NCBI GenBank assembly: GCA_018402545.1
Contig: JAGYIL010000001.1
Coordinates: forward strand, 310,001-374,000
Length of the DNA: 64,000 nt
Direction: 5' to 3'
DNA from: Saccharospirillum sp.
Lineage (GTDB): Bacteria > Pseudomonadota > Gammaproteobacteria > Pseudomonadales > Natronospirillaceae
The notes under the pieces are model-generated. The model was not told the origin of the DNA. It ran no database searches and saw only the letters and a program-made list of their open reading frames with translations. A program made the position numbers and the translations under genes. Of the stretch, positions 24,954 through 36,218 are shown in pieces. The first letter of the stretch is position 1. Each line of letters opens with the position of its first letter.

Positions 24954-25865
24954 GTTCCTGCCAGTTGCTACTGGTTTCATCAAGTCAGATACCCATTCGA
25001 TGAACACGCGCAGTTTGGTGCTGATATACCGGTTTTGCGGAAAGGCGACGTACATCGGCATAGGGTCAAACTGCCAGTCTTCGAACAGGGGTATCAGTTC
25101 ATTCCTGGCGACCGCCTCATTTGCCATGTAGACCGGAAGTGAAAGAACCCCCAGGCCTGCCATACCTGCAGCCAGATGTGCATTGCCATCGTCGACGGAA
25201 ATTCGGTTTCGGCCTTGCACCGTTATAGACTCACCATTCTGTTTCAACACATAGGGCAGCGACTTGCCAATACGTTCCCAGGTGAAGCCGACAACGCAAT
25301 GATTTGGCCCTGCCAGCTCGCTTGGGTGCAATGGTGTGCCGAACTGCTCCAGATACCCGGGGGATGCATACAGACCGAACGGCAAGCTCCCTACACGGCG
25401 TGCCACCAGCGAAAGATCGGCCAGCTCCCCGCCACGCAATACACAGTCCACGCCCTCCCCAACGATATCCACAACCCGGTCACTGACACCCAGGTCTAGC
25501 TGTATGTCGGGATACTGTGCGTAGAACGAAGGCAGGGCGGGTATCAGAATAAACCGGGCCAGCGGGCTGGGGACATCCACACGCAATCGCCCGCGGGGAG
25601 CGGTAATCGCACTGGGCAAGCTGGTTTCTGCATCGTCCATATCGGCCAATAGCTTCACCGCTCGTTCGTAGTAGGCCGCACCGTCGGCGGTTACATTGAC
25701 TTTGCGGGTGGTGCGATTGAGCAGCTTGACGCGCAAGTGCGCCTCCAACTGCTGAACCAATTGAGTGACGCTGGTCTTGTTCATGTGAAGCGTGTCAGCG
25801 GCTTTGGTAAAGCTGCCGGTTTCCACCACTCGAATGAAGGCCTGCATGGCATTGAAGCGGTCCAT
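24951..25865 (-). CDS. LysR-family transcriptional regulator, CrgA/DsdC-like
   Basis: A 304-residue LTTR: N-terminal MDRFNAMQAFIRVVETGSFTKAADTLHMNKTSVTQLVQQLEAHLR, the form typical of the large CrgA-like subgroup, then an effector domain from about residue 90 (GRLRVDVPSPLARFILIPAL). It is divergent from a RidA-family gene, and the inverted repeat at 25887-25907 lies 22 bp from its start, so it likely controls both genes. Its stop codon lies inside the right end of a palindrome copy, so the repeat fixes the 3' boundary. Confidence 0.92.
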   Translation of the reverse strand: MDRFNAMQAFIRVVETGSFTKAADTLHMNKTSVTQLVQQLEAHLRVKLLNRTTRKVNVTADGAAYYERAVKLLADMDDAETSLPSAITAPRGRLRVDVPSPLARFILIPALPSFYAQYPDIQLDLGVSDRVVDIVGEGVDCVLRGGELADLSLVARRVGSLPFGLYASPGYLEQFGTPLHPSELAGPNHCVVGFTWERIGKSLPYVLKQNGESITVQGRNRISVDDGNAHLAAGMAGLGVLSLPVYMANEAVARNELIPLFEDWQFDPMPMYVAFPQNRYISTKLRVFIEWVSDLMKPVATGRN

Positions 25866-25886
25866 GGGTACTCCGGCTCTATTGGA

Positions 25887-25907
25887 TTGTTTGGATTATA
25901 CAAACAA
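25887..25907. promoter_or_regulatory. LysR-type operator candidate TTGTTTG-N7-CAAACAA
   Basis: A perfect 7-bp inverted repeat with a 7-nt AT-rich centre (GATTATA) lies between the divergent LysR and ridA-like genes. Size and symmetry suit an LTTR recognition site. Confidence 0.6.
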
Positions 25908-25990
25908 TGTTGACGGTAATGGCCAGTTTATCGGTCCATCATGCAGCTTTACAGTAGCCCCATCACCAACCAGCAACGATGGAGTTACCC

Positions 25991-26407
25991 ATGAACAAAC
26001 GTGACGTAGTTTTCCCGCCCGGTCGCCAGGCACTTTACGAACAGAACCGCTATTCACCGGCGATCCGGTCCAACGGGCTTTTATTTGTGTCCGGGCAGGT
26101 CGGTAGCCGCGAGGACGGCTCGCCGGAACCCGACCTGGAAAAACAGGTACAACTGGCGTTCGATAATCTGAATGCCATTCTAAGGGAGGCGGGTTGCACC
26201 TTTGATGATGTGATCGACACCACCCTGTTTGTTGTCGACCCTGAGTCGGTGTTTGGCCCTGTCATGAAAGTAGTGCATGAAAACTGGGGGAAGGCGCCCT
26301 ACCCAACTCTGACCGGCATTGGGGTTACCTGGTTGTTTGGCTTTCAGTTTGAAATCAAGGTGATCGCAAAATTGCCGGAAGATGCTGCTGATTCAACAAC
26401 TCGATAA
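25991..26407 (+). CDS. RidA/YjgF family enamine/imine deaminase
   Basis: A 138-residue RidA-like protein: YSPAIRSNGLLFVSGQVGSR, DLEKQVQLAFDNLNAILREAGC, DVIDTTLFVVDPE, and a tail AKLPEDA. The classic C-terminal IEIEAVA block of true RidA is replaced by FEIKVIAK, and the catalytic Arg of the R-[ML]-[ST]-E motif is not evident, so it fits one of the Rid-like subfamilies. Members hydrolyse reactive imines or act on related intermediates. ATG 25991 is preferred over an in-frame start 12 bp upstream. Divergent LysR control is likely. It converges on copA; GCGGGTGTCCC at 26421-26431 is a right-end relic of the palindrome. Confidence 0.85.
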   Translation: MNKRDVVFPPGRQALYEQNRYSPAIRSNGLLFVSGQVGSREDGSPEPDLEKQVQLAFDNLNAILREAGCTFDDVIDTTLFVVDPESVFGPVMKVVHENWGKAPYPTLTGIGVTWLFGFQFEIKVIAKLPEDAADSTTR

Positions 26408-26501
26408 CGGTAAAGCTAAGGCGGGTGTCCCAAATAGCATCGAGCCCGCACGAAGGCAGGCTCGGTTGCATTCAGGTCGTTTGTGTAACGTTCACCTGGG
26501 G

Positions 26502-29000
<2,499 letters not shown>

Positions 29001-29041
29001 CTTTTGTTTCCTGTACAAGTACTTCATGAGTAGGTTCAGGA

Positions 29042-29072
29042 AAGATAAACCTTCCCATTAATGGAAGGTCAA
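29042..29072 (-). promoter_or_regulatory. CueR-type copper-responsive promoter of copA
   Basis: On the minus strand TTGACC, a 19-bp spacer and TATCTT form a promoter with the over-long spacer typical of MerR-family activation. The spacer holds the palindrome CCTTCCCATTAATGGAAGG (29050-29068, written on the plus strand), very close to known CueR operators. It ends 42 bp before the copA start codon. Confidence 0.8.
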
Positions 29073-29144
29073 GAGTGGAGTTTTCGTACGTGAGGCTGAT
29101 TGGGAAGGGGCCAGACCATTAATGCCTTCTGATGCCAGAAGGTA

Positions 29145-30296
29145 TCAGGTCGTTGTAGATTCACCCAGATCTTCTTCGCTCTGTGATTCGTCGATGACCG
29201 CGTCTTTGCCGCGGGCTTTTACCTGGTACAAAAGACCGTCTGCCCGGTTCAGTATGTCTTCTCCTGTTGTGTCTGTGCTGGCGCTGGCTGCGAGGCCGGC
29301 GCTTATGGTCAGCAGGTTCAATGGGCTCCCCGGGTTGTCGATCGCCAGACGGCGCACGACGGCGATGGCTCTGTCGGCAATGGGGCGCGCCTCTAACAGA
29401 GTGGTATTGGGCAACAGGATGGCCAATTCTTCACCGCCATACCGGTAAACCTGATCCCCGGGTCTCAGGGTTTGGGTGATGGCTTCAACCACCTGTTGCA
29501 AGGCTTCGTCACCGCGCGTATGGCCAAAGTGGTCATTGTAGGTTTTGAAGTAGTCCAAGTCGCACATCAGCAACGAAAAGCTGTCGCCGCCTTGCCGGAA
29601 GCGTTCGAAATGGCGTTGCAGATCCTGGTCGAAGGCTCGTCGGTTTTGCGCGCCGGTGAGTGCATCTTCCAACGCTTTTTCCATCCAGGATAACTGGGAC
29701 TTTAAAGAATGGTCGGTGCGTCGCCTCTGGAGCTCATAAAACACCAGAAACAATACACCCATAGAATAGGCAATGCCGGTAACGGTTAAAAACCAGCGCT
29801 GACTGCGATCGAGGCGTTCGGCCATTTGCAAAGCGCGTGTCTGACGCAATTCCCACTGGTGTTGTTCAATGGATGTCGCACACTGAATGACAGGGTTGAC
29901 GGTGCGCACGACGGACGCCAGATCGGTTGTGGCTGCACTTGTCAGGCGATCGAGCAGTTGGTCGAGTTGGTTCAGGCTCGTTTCAGTACAGTCATAACGC
30001 TCCAGATAGAGCCCGACATTGAGAAAGCTGTAAGCCAGTTCAAATTGAAAATAACCGTCTGCAAACTGGTCTTCATCCAGCGGCTCTGAGGCCAGTATCG
30101 TTAACCCGTTTTGCAGGTACTCGCGTGAGCGGGTGATAATTTGGCGCCCTACCTGGGGGTCGCCGACCGGGCCGAAATGCCGTTGTAGATCCGGGTAAAA
30201 CCAGCGTACTTCGTAAACTACCCAGGCTGCCACAATGCCAAAGCTCAACGTGGCTAACCACAACCACCAGGATAACCGTTTTTGCAGCAGGTTCAC
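29145..30296 (-). CDS. Membrane-bound diguanylate cyclase (GGDEF)
   Basis: A 383-residue protein: membrane helix at about residues 10-28, a periplasmic helical domain of about 150 residues with two cysteines, a second helix (FLTVTGIAYSMGVLFLVFYEL), then a GGDEF domain. The active site is GGEEL, accepted in active enzymes, and RPGD lies five residues before it as a product-inhibition I-site. It makes c-di-GMP from GTP. GTG 30296 overlaps the stop of the upstream gene by 4 bp (GTGA) and is preferred; 30326 would add ten residues. The coupling suggests that the exported upstream protein feeds the periplasmic sensor. Confidence 0.9.
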   Translation of the reverse strand: MNLLQKRLSWWLWLATLSFGIVAAWVVYEVRWFYPDLQRHFGPVGDPQVGRQIITRSREYLQNGLTILASEPLDEDQFADGYFQFELAYSFLNVGLYLERYDCTETSLNQLDQLLDRLTSAATTDLASVVRTVNPVIQCATSIEQHQWELRQTRALQMAERLDRSQRWFLTVTGIAYSMGVLFLVFYELQRRRTDHSLKSQLSWMEKALEDALTGAQNRRAFDQDLQRHFERFRQGGDSFSLLMCDLDYFKTYNDHFGHTRGDEALQQVVEAITQTLRPGDQVYRYGGEELAILLPNTTLLEARPIADRAIAVVRRLAIDNPGSPLNLLTISAGLAASASTDTTGEDILNRADGLLYQVKARGKDAVIDESQSEEDLGESTTT

Positions 30297-30763
30297 TCTA
30301 CCGCCCTGATCTGTTGAATCATCCATACCCAGTCGGTGAAATCCCGCAGGATTTCCGGATCGCGATCGCGCAGGTCTTCCTCTACCAACCTCACCGGACC
30401 ATGGGTTCGTAATGTCAGTGGCCGGTTGTTCTCGTGGGTCATGAGAATCCAGTTTCGGTCTTGCCAGTCGGAGATGACGACGGTGTAACCATCGTGAGCC
30501 TGAAGCTCGATACTGCCGGGGGTACCCTTGAAGTGCTGCTCCACAAAGTCTGCCAGGCGAATGCCCTGGATTGAGATCTGATCGCGCCGGAAGGGTTCGT
30601 AGATAACCAGGGCCACGTCTGCCTGACCGTGGAGCTCTTCCAGGTTCATTACGCGCTCTTCAGTGCCCTGAACCAGTGTGACGCCATCGCGATGGGTCGT
30701 CGGCCATGCCAGCATGGGTGCTAGCACCAATAGCGAAACAAGGGCTCTGTTTAGCGTTTTCAC
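30293..30763 (-). CDS. Exported protein, molybdopterin-oxidoreductase-fold-like
   Basis: A 156-residue protein with a signal peptide (about residues 1-22, ending AWPTTH). The mature part has GIRLADFVEQHFKGTPGSIELQAHDGYTVVISDW, which reads like the sulphite-oxidase/molybdopterin-binding domain fold of small periplasmic proteins. The cysteine that binds molybdopterin is absent, so it is likely a binding or sensing version. The stop overlaps the start of the diguanylate cyclase by 4 bp. It probably acts in the periplasm on the cyclase's sensor domain (inference). Confidence 0.7.
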   Translation of the reverse strand: MKTLNRALVSLLVLAPMLAWPTTHRDGVTLVQGTEERVMNLEELHGQADVALVIYEPFRRDQISIQGIRLADFVEQHFKGTPGSIELQAHDGYTVVISDWQDRNWILMTHENNRPLTLRTHGPVRLVEEDLRDRDPEILRDFTDWVWMIQQIRAVE

Positions 30764-30947
30764 GGGTAGTCCTCTTATCCGTTAAGACCTGCAAGCACAG
30801 CGTTAGCGTGCACTACAATGTTCAAGCCTGATTCTGGAATTGAAGAAAGAACGGGCAAAATGTTCTCGAACCTCATGCCGAAGGTCAGCATTGGTCAAAA
30901 AGTGCCCTGTAGTGTACATCGGCGGTATTGACCGAACCAACAACAAG

Positions 30948-31517
30948 TTACTGAGCCTGTTCCTCTCCCAGATGCGCCGCCAGGCCAGCCGGGATGCGGC
31001 TGGGTTCAAAGATCTCGATCCAGTAGCCGTCCGGGTCTTGAATAAAGGCGAGGTCGTTCATTTTGCCGTCTTGTGGGCGCTTCACAAAGGGTACGCCCAG
31101 GGCTTCGAAGCGGGCGCAGGCATCGTTCAGGTTGGGTACGGCAAAGCCGATGTGGCCAAAACCGCGAGGGTCGCTATTGCCATTGTGGTAAGCAACTGCG
31201 TCATCCTGTTCCGAGCCCCAGTTGTAAGTCAGTTCGAGCATGGCTGGGCGGCTGAAGGTTTGTTCTGTGCGCGTGTCGGTGTCGGTTGCCCAGTTTTTCA
31301 GGTCGGCCGGGTCTACGGCGGCCAGGAAGTAGAGGGTAAATTGCATTTCGGGAAAGGGCAGTTTGCGCACCAGTGTCATGCCCATCACGCGGGTATAGAA
31401 GTCCAGCGAGGCCTGTGGAGACTTAATGCGCAACATGGTCTGGTTGAAGACAAAACCCTCGGTTGCCGGGTCGCGGTCTTCACATAAGCCTTCGGCGTTT
31501 TCAAAATGGCGGCTCAT
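30948..31517 (-). CDS. gloA: Lactoylglutathione lyase (glyoxalase I)
   Basis: A 189-residue glyoxalase I of the longer, eukaryote-like class also found in pseudomonads. Visible features: [55 protein letters not shown] (metal ligand Glu), [11 protein letters not shown] (metal ligand His) and [13 protein letters not shown] (final Glu). It converts the hemithioacetal of methylglyoxal and glutathione to S-lactoylglutathione. The length class suggests a Zn enzyme. ATG 31517 is chosen over a start 57 bp upstream because the family normally begins near this point. Monocistronic. Confidence 0.92.
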   Translation of the reverse strand: MSRHFENAEGLCEDRDPATEGFVFNQTMLRIKSPQASLDFYTRVMGMTLVRKLPFPEMQFTLYFLAAVDPADLKNWATDTDTRTEQTFSRPAMLELTYNWGSEQDDAVAYHNGNSDPRGFGHIGFAVPNLNDACARFEALGVPFVKRPQDGKMNDLAFIQDPDGYWIEIFEPSRIPAGLAAHLGEEQAQ

Positions 31518-31661
31518 CGATCTGCTCCTGTCGTTGCTTGAAGAGGTTAATGGCGCACAGTAAACCGGAAACACCCGGTTGGCTCAAGCTCTGCGGGGGA
31601 GTTGTTCAGAGGCTCCCTAGAGAAAGCCTGAGGCAGGGCAAGCCGACGAAGCCCGGGCTGT

Positions 31662-31696
31662 ACTTTTAAAATGAAAAGTGTACACTTTTCAAAAGT
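31662..31696. promoter_or_regulatory. Four-half-site operator before the small regulator/ABC operon
   Basis: Four half-sites alternate in direction: ACTTTT (31662), AAAAGT (31674), ACTTTT (31684) and AAAAGT (31691). The middle pair form the perfect 20-bp palindrome TGAAAAGTGTACACTTTTCA (31672-31691). Such arrays suit cooperative repressors. It lies 17 bp before the TTG start of a small basic protein, which is a good candidate for the protein that binds it. Confidence 0.65.
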
Positions 31697-31712
31697 TCCC
31701 CTGGAGTTCCCC

Positions 31713-31961
31713 TTGTCAGATTCGACCAACAAGCCAGACGGCTGTTGCAGCCGCGGCGGCGCCCGGCCCGGCTGTGGCCGTAAACCCGGCATCAAAACAC
31801 GGCCGGTTCGTCTGCCGGTTTGGTTGCTCGACGCACTCGAACAGCAGTGCGATGTTCGCCACGCCATTATCCGTGCCTGTCAAAACGAGTACGGCATCGA
31901 GCCGCCCGCCCACTGCACCGAACCTCCCGTCTGCAGCACGCCTGAGAAGGCCGATGACTAA
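31713..31961 (+). CDS. Small basic DNA-binding-like protein, probable autoregulator
   Basis: An 82-residue protein starting at TTG 31713 with CTGGAG seven bases upstream. An ATG at 31671 is in frame but lies inside the operator palindrome and lacks a ribosome site. The N-terminal part has GGARPGCGRKPG, an AT-hook-like GRKPG element, followed by TRPVRLPVWLLDALEQ, which resembles the beta strand and helix of a ribbon-helix-helix protein. Six cysteines are spread through it. The stop codon overlaps the start of the ABC exporter gene by 8 bp, so translation is coupled. It probably represses its own operon through the half-sites upstream. Confidence 0.6.
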   Translation: MSDSTNKPDGCCSRGGARPGCGRKPGIKTRPVRLPVWLLDALEQQCDVRHAIIRACQNEYGIEPPAHCTEPPVCSTPEKADD

Positions 31962-33711
31962 ACGCCAGTTCATTCTTCACTATTTCTTGCTGAATAAGTG
32001 GTCGTACCTGATTGCTGTGGTTTGTATTTTCGTGGTCAATTGGCTGCAGGTTGAGATACCGCGATACATTCAGCAGGCCATCGACCTGCTTGGCAAAGCC
32101 GACCAGGCGGCCCGCAGTAATTTGAATGAGTACGTGCTGTGGGTGGTTGCGTTTTCGCTGATCATGGTTGGTGTGCGCATTCTGTCGCGGATGTATTCAC
32201 TGAACCCGGGGCGGATTACCGAAGCGACGCTGAAGAACGATCTGTTTTTCCGTCTGAACCGATTACCCAACGCCTATCATCAGCAATTTCAGTCCGGCAA
32301 GCTTATTTCGATCATCAACAATGACATGAACGGCATCCGGCTGTTCTACGGCATTGGCTTCCTGCAGACCGTCAATGTGATCTTCGCGCTGACGTTGACG
32401 CCGATCTGGATGTGGCGCATTTCGCCCTCGCTGATGCTGTATTCGGTCATTCCGGTGGCGCTGGCGTTCATTGCCTTCAACCAGGGCTTTTTGCGAATGC
32501 GCAAATACCAGGCTGAGCGCATGAATCGGTTGCAACGGCTTTCCGAACAGCTGATGAACTACCTCTCCGGCATTGACCTGATCAAGAACCAGCAGATGGG
32601 TCCCTGGGTGTTGGCTGAAATCGAGCAGGTGAACGGCCGCCTGCTCGATACCATTATGCGAGTGACTCGGATACAGACGTTCATTCTGCCGTTGCTGGAT
32701 TACGCCAACGACCTGATGAAGGTCGTGATTCTCGGCTTCGGGGGTTACATGGTTCTGCAACAGGGGCTGACGCTGGGGGAGATGACCGCCTTCCTGTCGT
32801 ATTCCGCACTGTTGGCGTTGCCTCTGGCGCAACTGGGCCGGATCGCCGTGGTCTATCAGATGGGGATGGTCAGCATCGAAAGTGTTCAGTCTATTATGAA
32901 CGCCGAGATACCCGAGACGGATCGCACCTTGCCTGTGCCTGCTTCATCGGCGCCGGTTGGGCGAACCCTCAGTGTCCGTCATCTGAACTTTGCCTACCCG
33001 GGGCAGGAGACTCTGGCACTGAAGGACATCAGCTTCGATATCGGGCCCGGTAAAAAGGTGGGTGTGCTGGGCAGCATCGGGGCCGGGAAAACGACGCTGG
33101 TAAATTGCATTAACCACCATCTCGATGTTCCGGAAGGGCATATTTTCTGGGGCGAGGAAGACATTGCCCGACTGCCGCGCCGGCAGTGGCGTGGCACGGT
33201 GCGCACCATCACCCAGGAGCCCTATTTGTTTTCCGATACAGTGGAAGCCAATGTCCGCTTCGGAACCGATGGGCAGCCTATCGACAAACATCAGATCGAC
33301 GAGGTTCTGGCGCTGAGCCAGTTGAGCGATGACATCTCGCGCTTTCAGGACGGCGACCAGACCCTGGTGGGCGAAAAGGGCATTATGCTCTCCGGCGGCC
33401 AGAAGCAGCGTCTGAGTATCGCGAGGGCACTGCTCAGCCCGGCCGATCTGATCATCATGGACAATGTACTCTCCGCCGTGGATTACGAGACGGAGCGCAA
33501 AATCCTCGGCGGCCTGTTCAATCGCATCGGTCAGCAGTCGGTGCTGGTGGTCTCACATCGCATCAGCGCTCTGGAAAATCTGGACAAGATTCTGGTGCTG
33601 CACAAGGGTGAAATCATTGCCCGGGGTACCCATGAGCAATTGCTCGACAGCAGCGACTACTACCGGGAAACCTGGGAACTGCAGCAGCACGATGTGGAGG
33701 AAAGCGCATGA
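31954..33711 (+). CDS. ABC exporter half-transporter, degenerate catalytic site
   Basis: A 585-residue half-transporter: six membrane helices in the first 320 residues (starting MTKRQFILHYFLLNKWSYLIAVVCIF), then an ATP-binding domain. Walker A is GSIGAGKTT (about residue 372), the signature LSGGQKQR (about residue 478), and Walker B reads LIIMDNVLSAVD, with Asn in place of the catalytic Glu. It pairs with the next gene, whose signature is non-canonical. Together they would make one degenerate and one active site, as in heterodimeric exporters of the YheI/YheH and TM287/288 kind. The substrate is probably a hydrophobic compound or peptide. It overlaps both neighbours (ATGA). Confidence 0.9.
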   Translation: MTKRQFILHYFLLNKWSYLIAVVCIFVVNWLQVEIPRYIQQAIDLLGKADQAARSNLNEYVLWVVAFSLIMVGVRILSRMYSLNPGRITEATLKNDLFFRLNRLPNAYHQQFQSGKLISIINNDMNGIRLFYGIGFLQTVNVIFALTLTPIWMWRISPSLMLYSVIPVALAFIAFNQGFLRMRKYQAERMNRLQRLSEQLMNYLSGIDLIKNQQMGPWVLAEIEQVNGRLLDTIMRVTRIQTFILPLLDYANDLMKVVILGFGGYMVLQQGLTLGEMTAFLSYSALLALPLAQLGRIAVVYQMGMVSIESVQSIMNAEIPETDRTLPVPASSAPVGRTLSVRHLNFAYPGQETLALKDISFDIGPGKKVGVLGSIGAGKTTLVNCINHHLDVPEGHIFWGEEDIARLPRRQWRGTVRTITQEPYLFSDTVEANVRFGTDGQPIDKHQIDEVLALSQLSDDISRFQDGDQTLVGEKGIMLSGGQKQRLSIARALLSPADLIIMDNVLSAVDYETERKILGGLFNRIGQQSVLVVSHRISALENLDKILVLHKGEIIARGTHEQLLDSSDYYRETWELQQHDVEESA

Positions 33712-35507
33712 TCAGGGGGCTCGACATCAGCTACATTCGCCGCTTTCTGCAGTTTGCGAAGCCTTACAAAACCTGGGGGCTGATCGGCGTCGCAATGTTG
33801 CCGCTCTCTATCGCGAGCAACCTGTTGTTTCCGTGGCTGACCATCAAGATTATTGACGACTATCTGTCCGTTGGCGAATTCGAAGGCTTGCCGTTGCTGA
33901 TCGGGCTGATGGTCGGCGTGGTCGTCGTCAACTACATCGCCGATTCCTGCTATTCGTTTTTCCTGCGCAAAACCGGGCAGTTCACGCTGTTTGATATCCG
34001 CATGTTATTGTTCCGGCGCATCCTGAAACTGCCCCGAACCTATTTCGACCGGACACCGACGGGCGTCACTTTGTCGCGTCTGACCAGTGATCTGGAAGCC
34101 ATTTCCGATTCCTTCGTCATGGGTGTTTTGTCGATGGTGCGGGACCTGATCAACACCATCGCGTTGATCATTCTGATGCTGGCCATCGACTGGAAACTGA
34201 CCCTGATCGTGCTGACCGTCTTTCCGCCGGTGCTCTACATCACCAAGCTGATTCGCGACAAGCTGCGCAGCATGTATCAGATTACCCGCAGCGCTCTGGC
34301 CAAGGGCACCGGTTTCTTGCAGGAGTGTCTGCTGGGCGTCAAGACCGTGCAGTTGTACGGAGCCGAAGAGGAAGTTGAACGACGCTATGCCGACTATACA
34401 GAGTCGTTTTTACAGGCCCAGTTGAAGTCGAATAAATACGATGCCGTGTTGTTTTCAGTCATTACCGGTGTGACCACCATCACCATTGGTCTGATCATCT
34501 GGTACGGCTCCGGCAAGGTGGTGCAGGAAGCGGTGACGCTCGGCGTGCTGATCGCCTTCATTAACAACATGGAAAAAGTCTTCGTACCGCTGCGTGATTT
34601 TACCGGGCAGATCGCCGCCATTCAGCGGTCGTTCGCTGCGTTCGATCACATCGACGAGCTCTTTCAGGAACCGCTGGAAGAAGATGGCCGGAACCTTATC
34701 AGCCAAGACGCCCTGGGGAAACGGTTGCAGACCTTCGAGTCGCTGGAGTTCCGGGGTGTGTCTTTCCGTTACGCGGCTGACGCCCCCTGGGTGCTGAAAG
34801 ACGTCTCCTTTCGACTGGAAAAGGGCCATCAACTGGCGTTGGTGGGAACGACCGGGTCCGGGAAATCGACGATTCTGAGGTTGATCTCAAAAGTCTACCA
34901 GGATTACGAGGGCAGCATCCTGCTCAACGGCATCGAACTGTCGTCCCTTTCGATCGAAGACGCCATGCCGCTGTTTTCACTGATGCAGCAGGATGTGTAC
35001 CTGTTCGACGAAAGCATCGCCTTCAATATTGGCCTCGGTAAACCCTCGGTAGACCGTGAACAGATACACGAAGCCGCACGCTATGTGTATGCCGATGGCT
35101 TTATTAAAACACTGCCCGGCGGGTATGACATGGAACTGGACGGCAATGGCGGTAACCTCAGTGCCGGTCAGACGCAATTGATTTCCTTTGCCCGGGCTGT
35201 CGCCCAGGGCGGCCAGGTGATAATGCTTGACGAAGCGACCAGTTCCGTCGACTCGGTGACCGAGAACCTGATTCAACGGGCGATCAGCCGACTGTTCAAA
35301 GAGCGGACCGTGATCGCCATTGCACACCGCCTGAGTACGATCCGGCACAGCGATACCATCCTCGTGCTCGACCAGGCGCGCGTCGTCGAACAGGGTAACC
35401 ATGAGCAGTTGCTGGCGAAAAACGCTGTTTATGTCGGGTTGTTGCAACAAGCCGACGACCCGGGTGACGCCGGTAGCCATGACGGCGACCTCAATGCTGT
35501 TACCTGA
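33708..35507 (+). CDS. ABC exporter half-transporter, partner subunit
   Basis: A 599-residue half-transporter that starts within the stop of its partner (ATGA, 33708-33711). The membrane domain covers about residues 1-330 (FLQFAKPYKTWGLIGVAMLPL and onward). The ATP-binding domain has Walker A GTTGSGKST (about residue 380), signature LSAGQTQLISFARAV (Ala for the usual Gly), and an intact Walker B VIMLDEATSSVD and IAHRLS switch. The canonical ATP site would combine this Walker B with the partner's LSGGQ. A heterodimeric drug, lipid or peptide exporter is the best reading. Confidence 0.92.
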   Translation: MIRGLDISYIRRFLQFAKPYKTWGLIGVAMLPLSIASNLLFPWLTIKIIDDYLSVGEFEGLPLLIGLMVGVVVVNYIADSCYSFFLRKTGQFTLFDIRMLLFRRILKLPRTYFDRTPTGVTLSRLTSDLEAISDSFVMGVLSMVRDLINTIALIILMLAIDWKLTLIVLTVFPPVLYITKLIRDKLRSMYQITRSALAKGTGFLQECLLGVKTVQLYGAEEEVERRYADYTESFLQAQLKSNKYDAVLFSVITGVTTITIGLIIWYGSGKVVQEAVTLGVLIAFINNMEKVFVPLRDFTGQIAAIQRSFAAFDHIDELFQEPLEEDGRNLISQDALGKRLQTFESLEFRGVSFRYAADAPWVLKDVSFRLEKGHQLALVGTTGSGKSTILRLISKVYQDYEGSILLNGIELSSLSIEDAMPLFSLMQQDVYLFDESIAFNIGLGKPSVDREQIHEAARYVYADGFIKTLPGGYDMELDGNGGNLSAGQTQLISFARAVAQGGQVIMLDEATSSVDSVTENLIQRAISRLFKERTVIAIAHRLSTIRHSDTILVLDQARVVEQGNHEQLLAKNAVYVGLLQQADDPGDAGSHDGDLNAVT

Positions 35508-35564
35508 GTAGACAACAACCCGGACAGGCTTCATAGTGGTTTTTTGGTCAGTGAGGGGGCTGCC

Positions 35565-36179
35565 ATGGCGCTGGACATCTGGTTGATTTATCTGGTTGCG
35601 GTCATTGGGTTATCGTTAACACCCGGGCCCAATAGCCTGCTCGCGCTGACCCATGGCGCGCTTTATGGCCACCGGCGGTCTCTGTTTACCATCAGTGGTG
35701 GCACGCTTGGTTTTATTATCGCCATTGCCTTGTCGATGTTTGGTATCGGCATGTTATTGCAGGCCTCAGCCCATGCGTTGATGGTGTTGAAATGGGTAGG
35801 GGCTGCGTATCTGGTTTGGCTGGGCATCCAGGTATGGCGCTCACCTCCGCCTCAGGTCGAGTATGTTTCGGAACAGAGATGGGTATCGGGCACCACATTG
35901 TTTCGGCAAGGTTTGCTGGCCGCTGTTTCAAACCCCAAGGTGCTGTTGTTCTTTGGTGCATTTCTACCGCAGTTTCTGGACCCGAATGCGGCCCTGTTGC
36001 AGCAGTTCGTGATCATGGCGCTGACCTTTGCCGTGGGTGAGTTCTTTGTCGAGTACGGGCTGGCTCGGCTGGCGTTCACCATTCGGCCCTGGCTGGCGCG
36101 AGTCGGCAAGCGGTTCAATCAGGTCTGTGGCGGGCTGTTTATGGCGATTGGGGCAGCATTGCCGTTCACCAGCAAATAG
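35565..36179 (+). CDS. LysE/RhtB-family amino acid exporter
   Basis: A 204-residue membrane protein of the LysE family with about six helices. It shows the family opening IGLSLTPGPNSLLALTHGALYG, the conserved KWVGAAYLVWLGIQVWR in the middle, and NPKVLLFFGAFLPQFLDP. Members export amino acids or homoserine lactones. ATG 35565 is used, six bases after GAGGGGG; an upstream in-frame start would place the ribosome site inside the gene. It follows the ABC exporter by 57 bp and could share its transcript. Confidence 0.9.
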   Translation: MALDIWLIYLVAVIGLSLTPGPNSLLALTHGALYGHRRSLFTISGGTLGFIIAIALSMFGIGMLLQASAHALMVLKWVGAAYLVWLGIQVWRSPPPQVEYVSEQRWVSGTTLFRQGLLAAVSNPKVLLFFGAFLPQFLDPNAALLQQFVIMALTFAVGEFFVEYGLARLAFTIRPWLARVGKRFNQVCGGLFMAIGAALPFTSK

Positions 36180-36218
36180 GGCGAGCAATTTTTCTAATAG
36201 CACGCTGGTGAATTGTGG

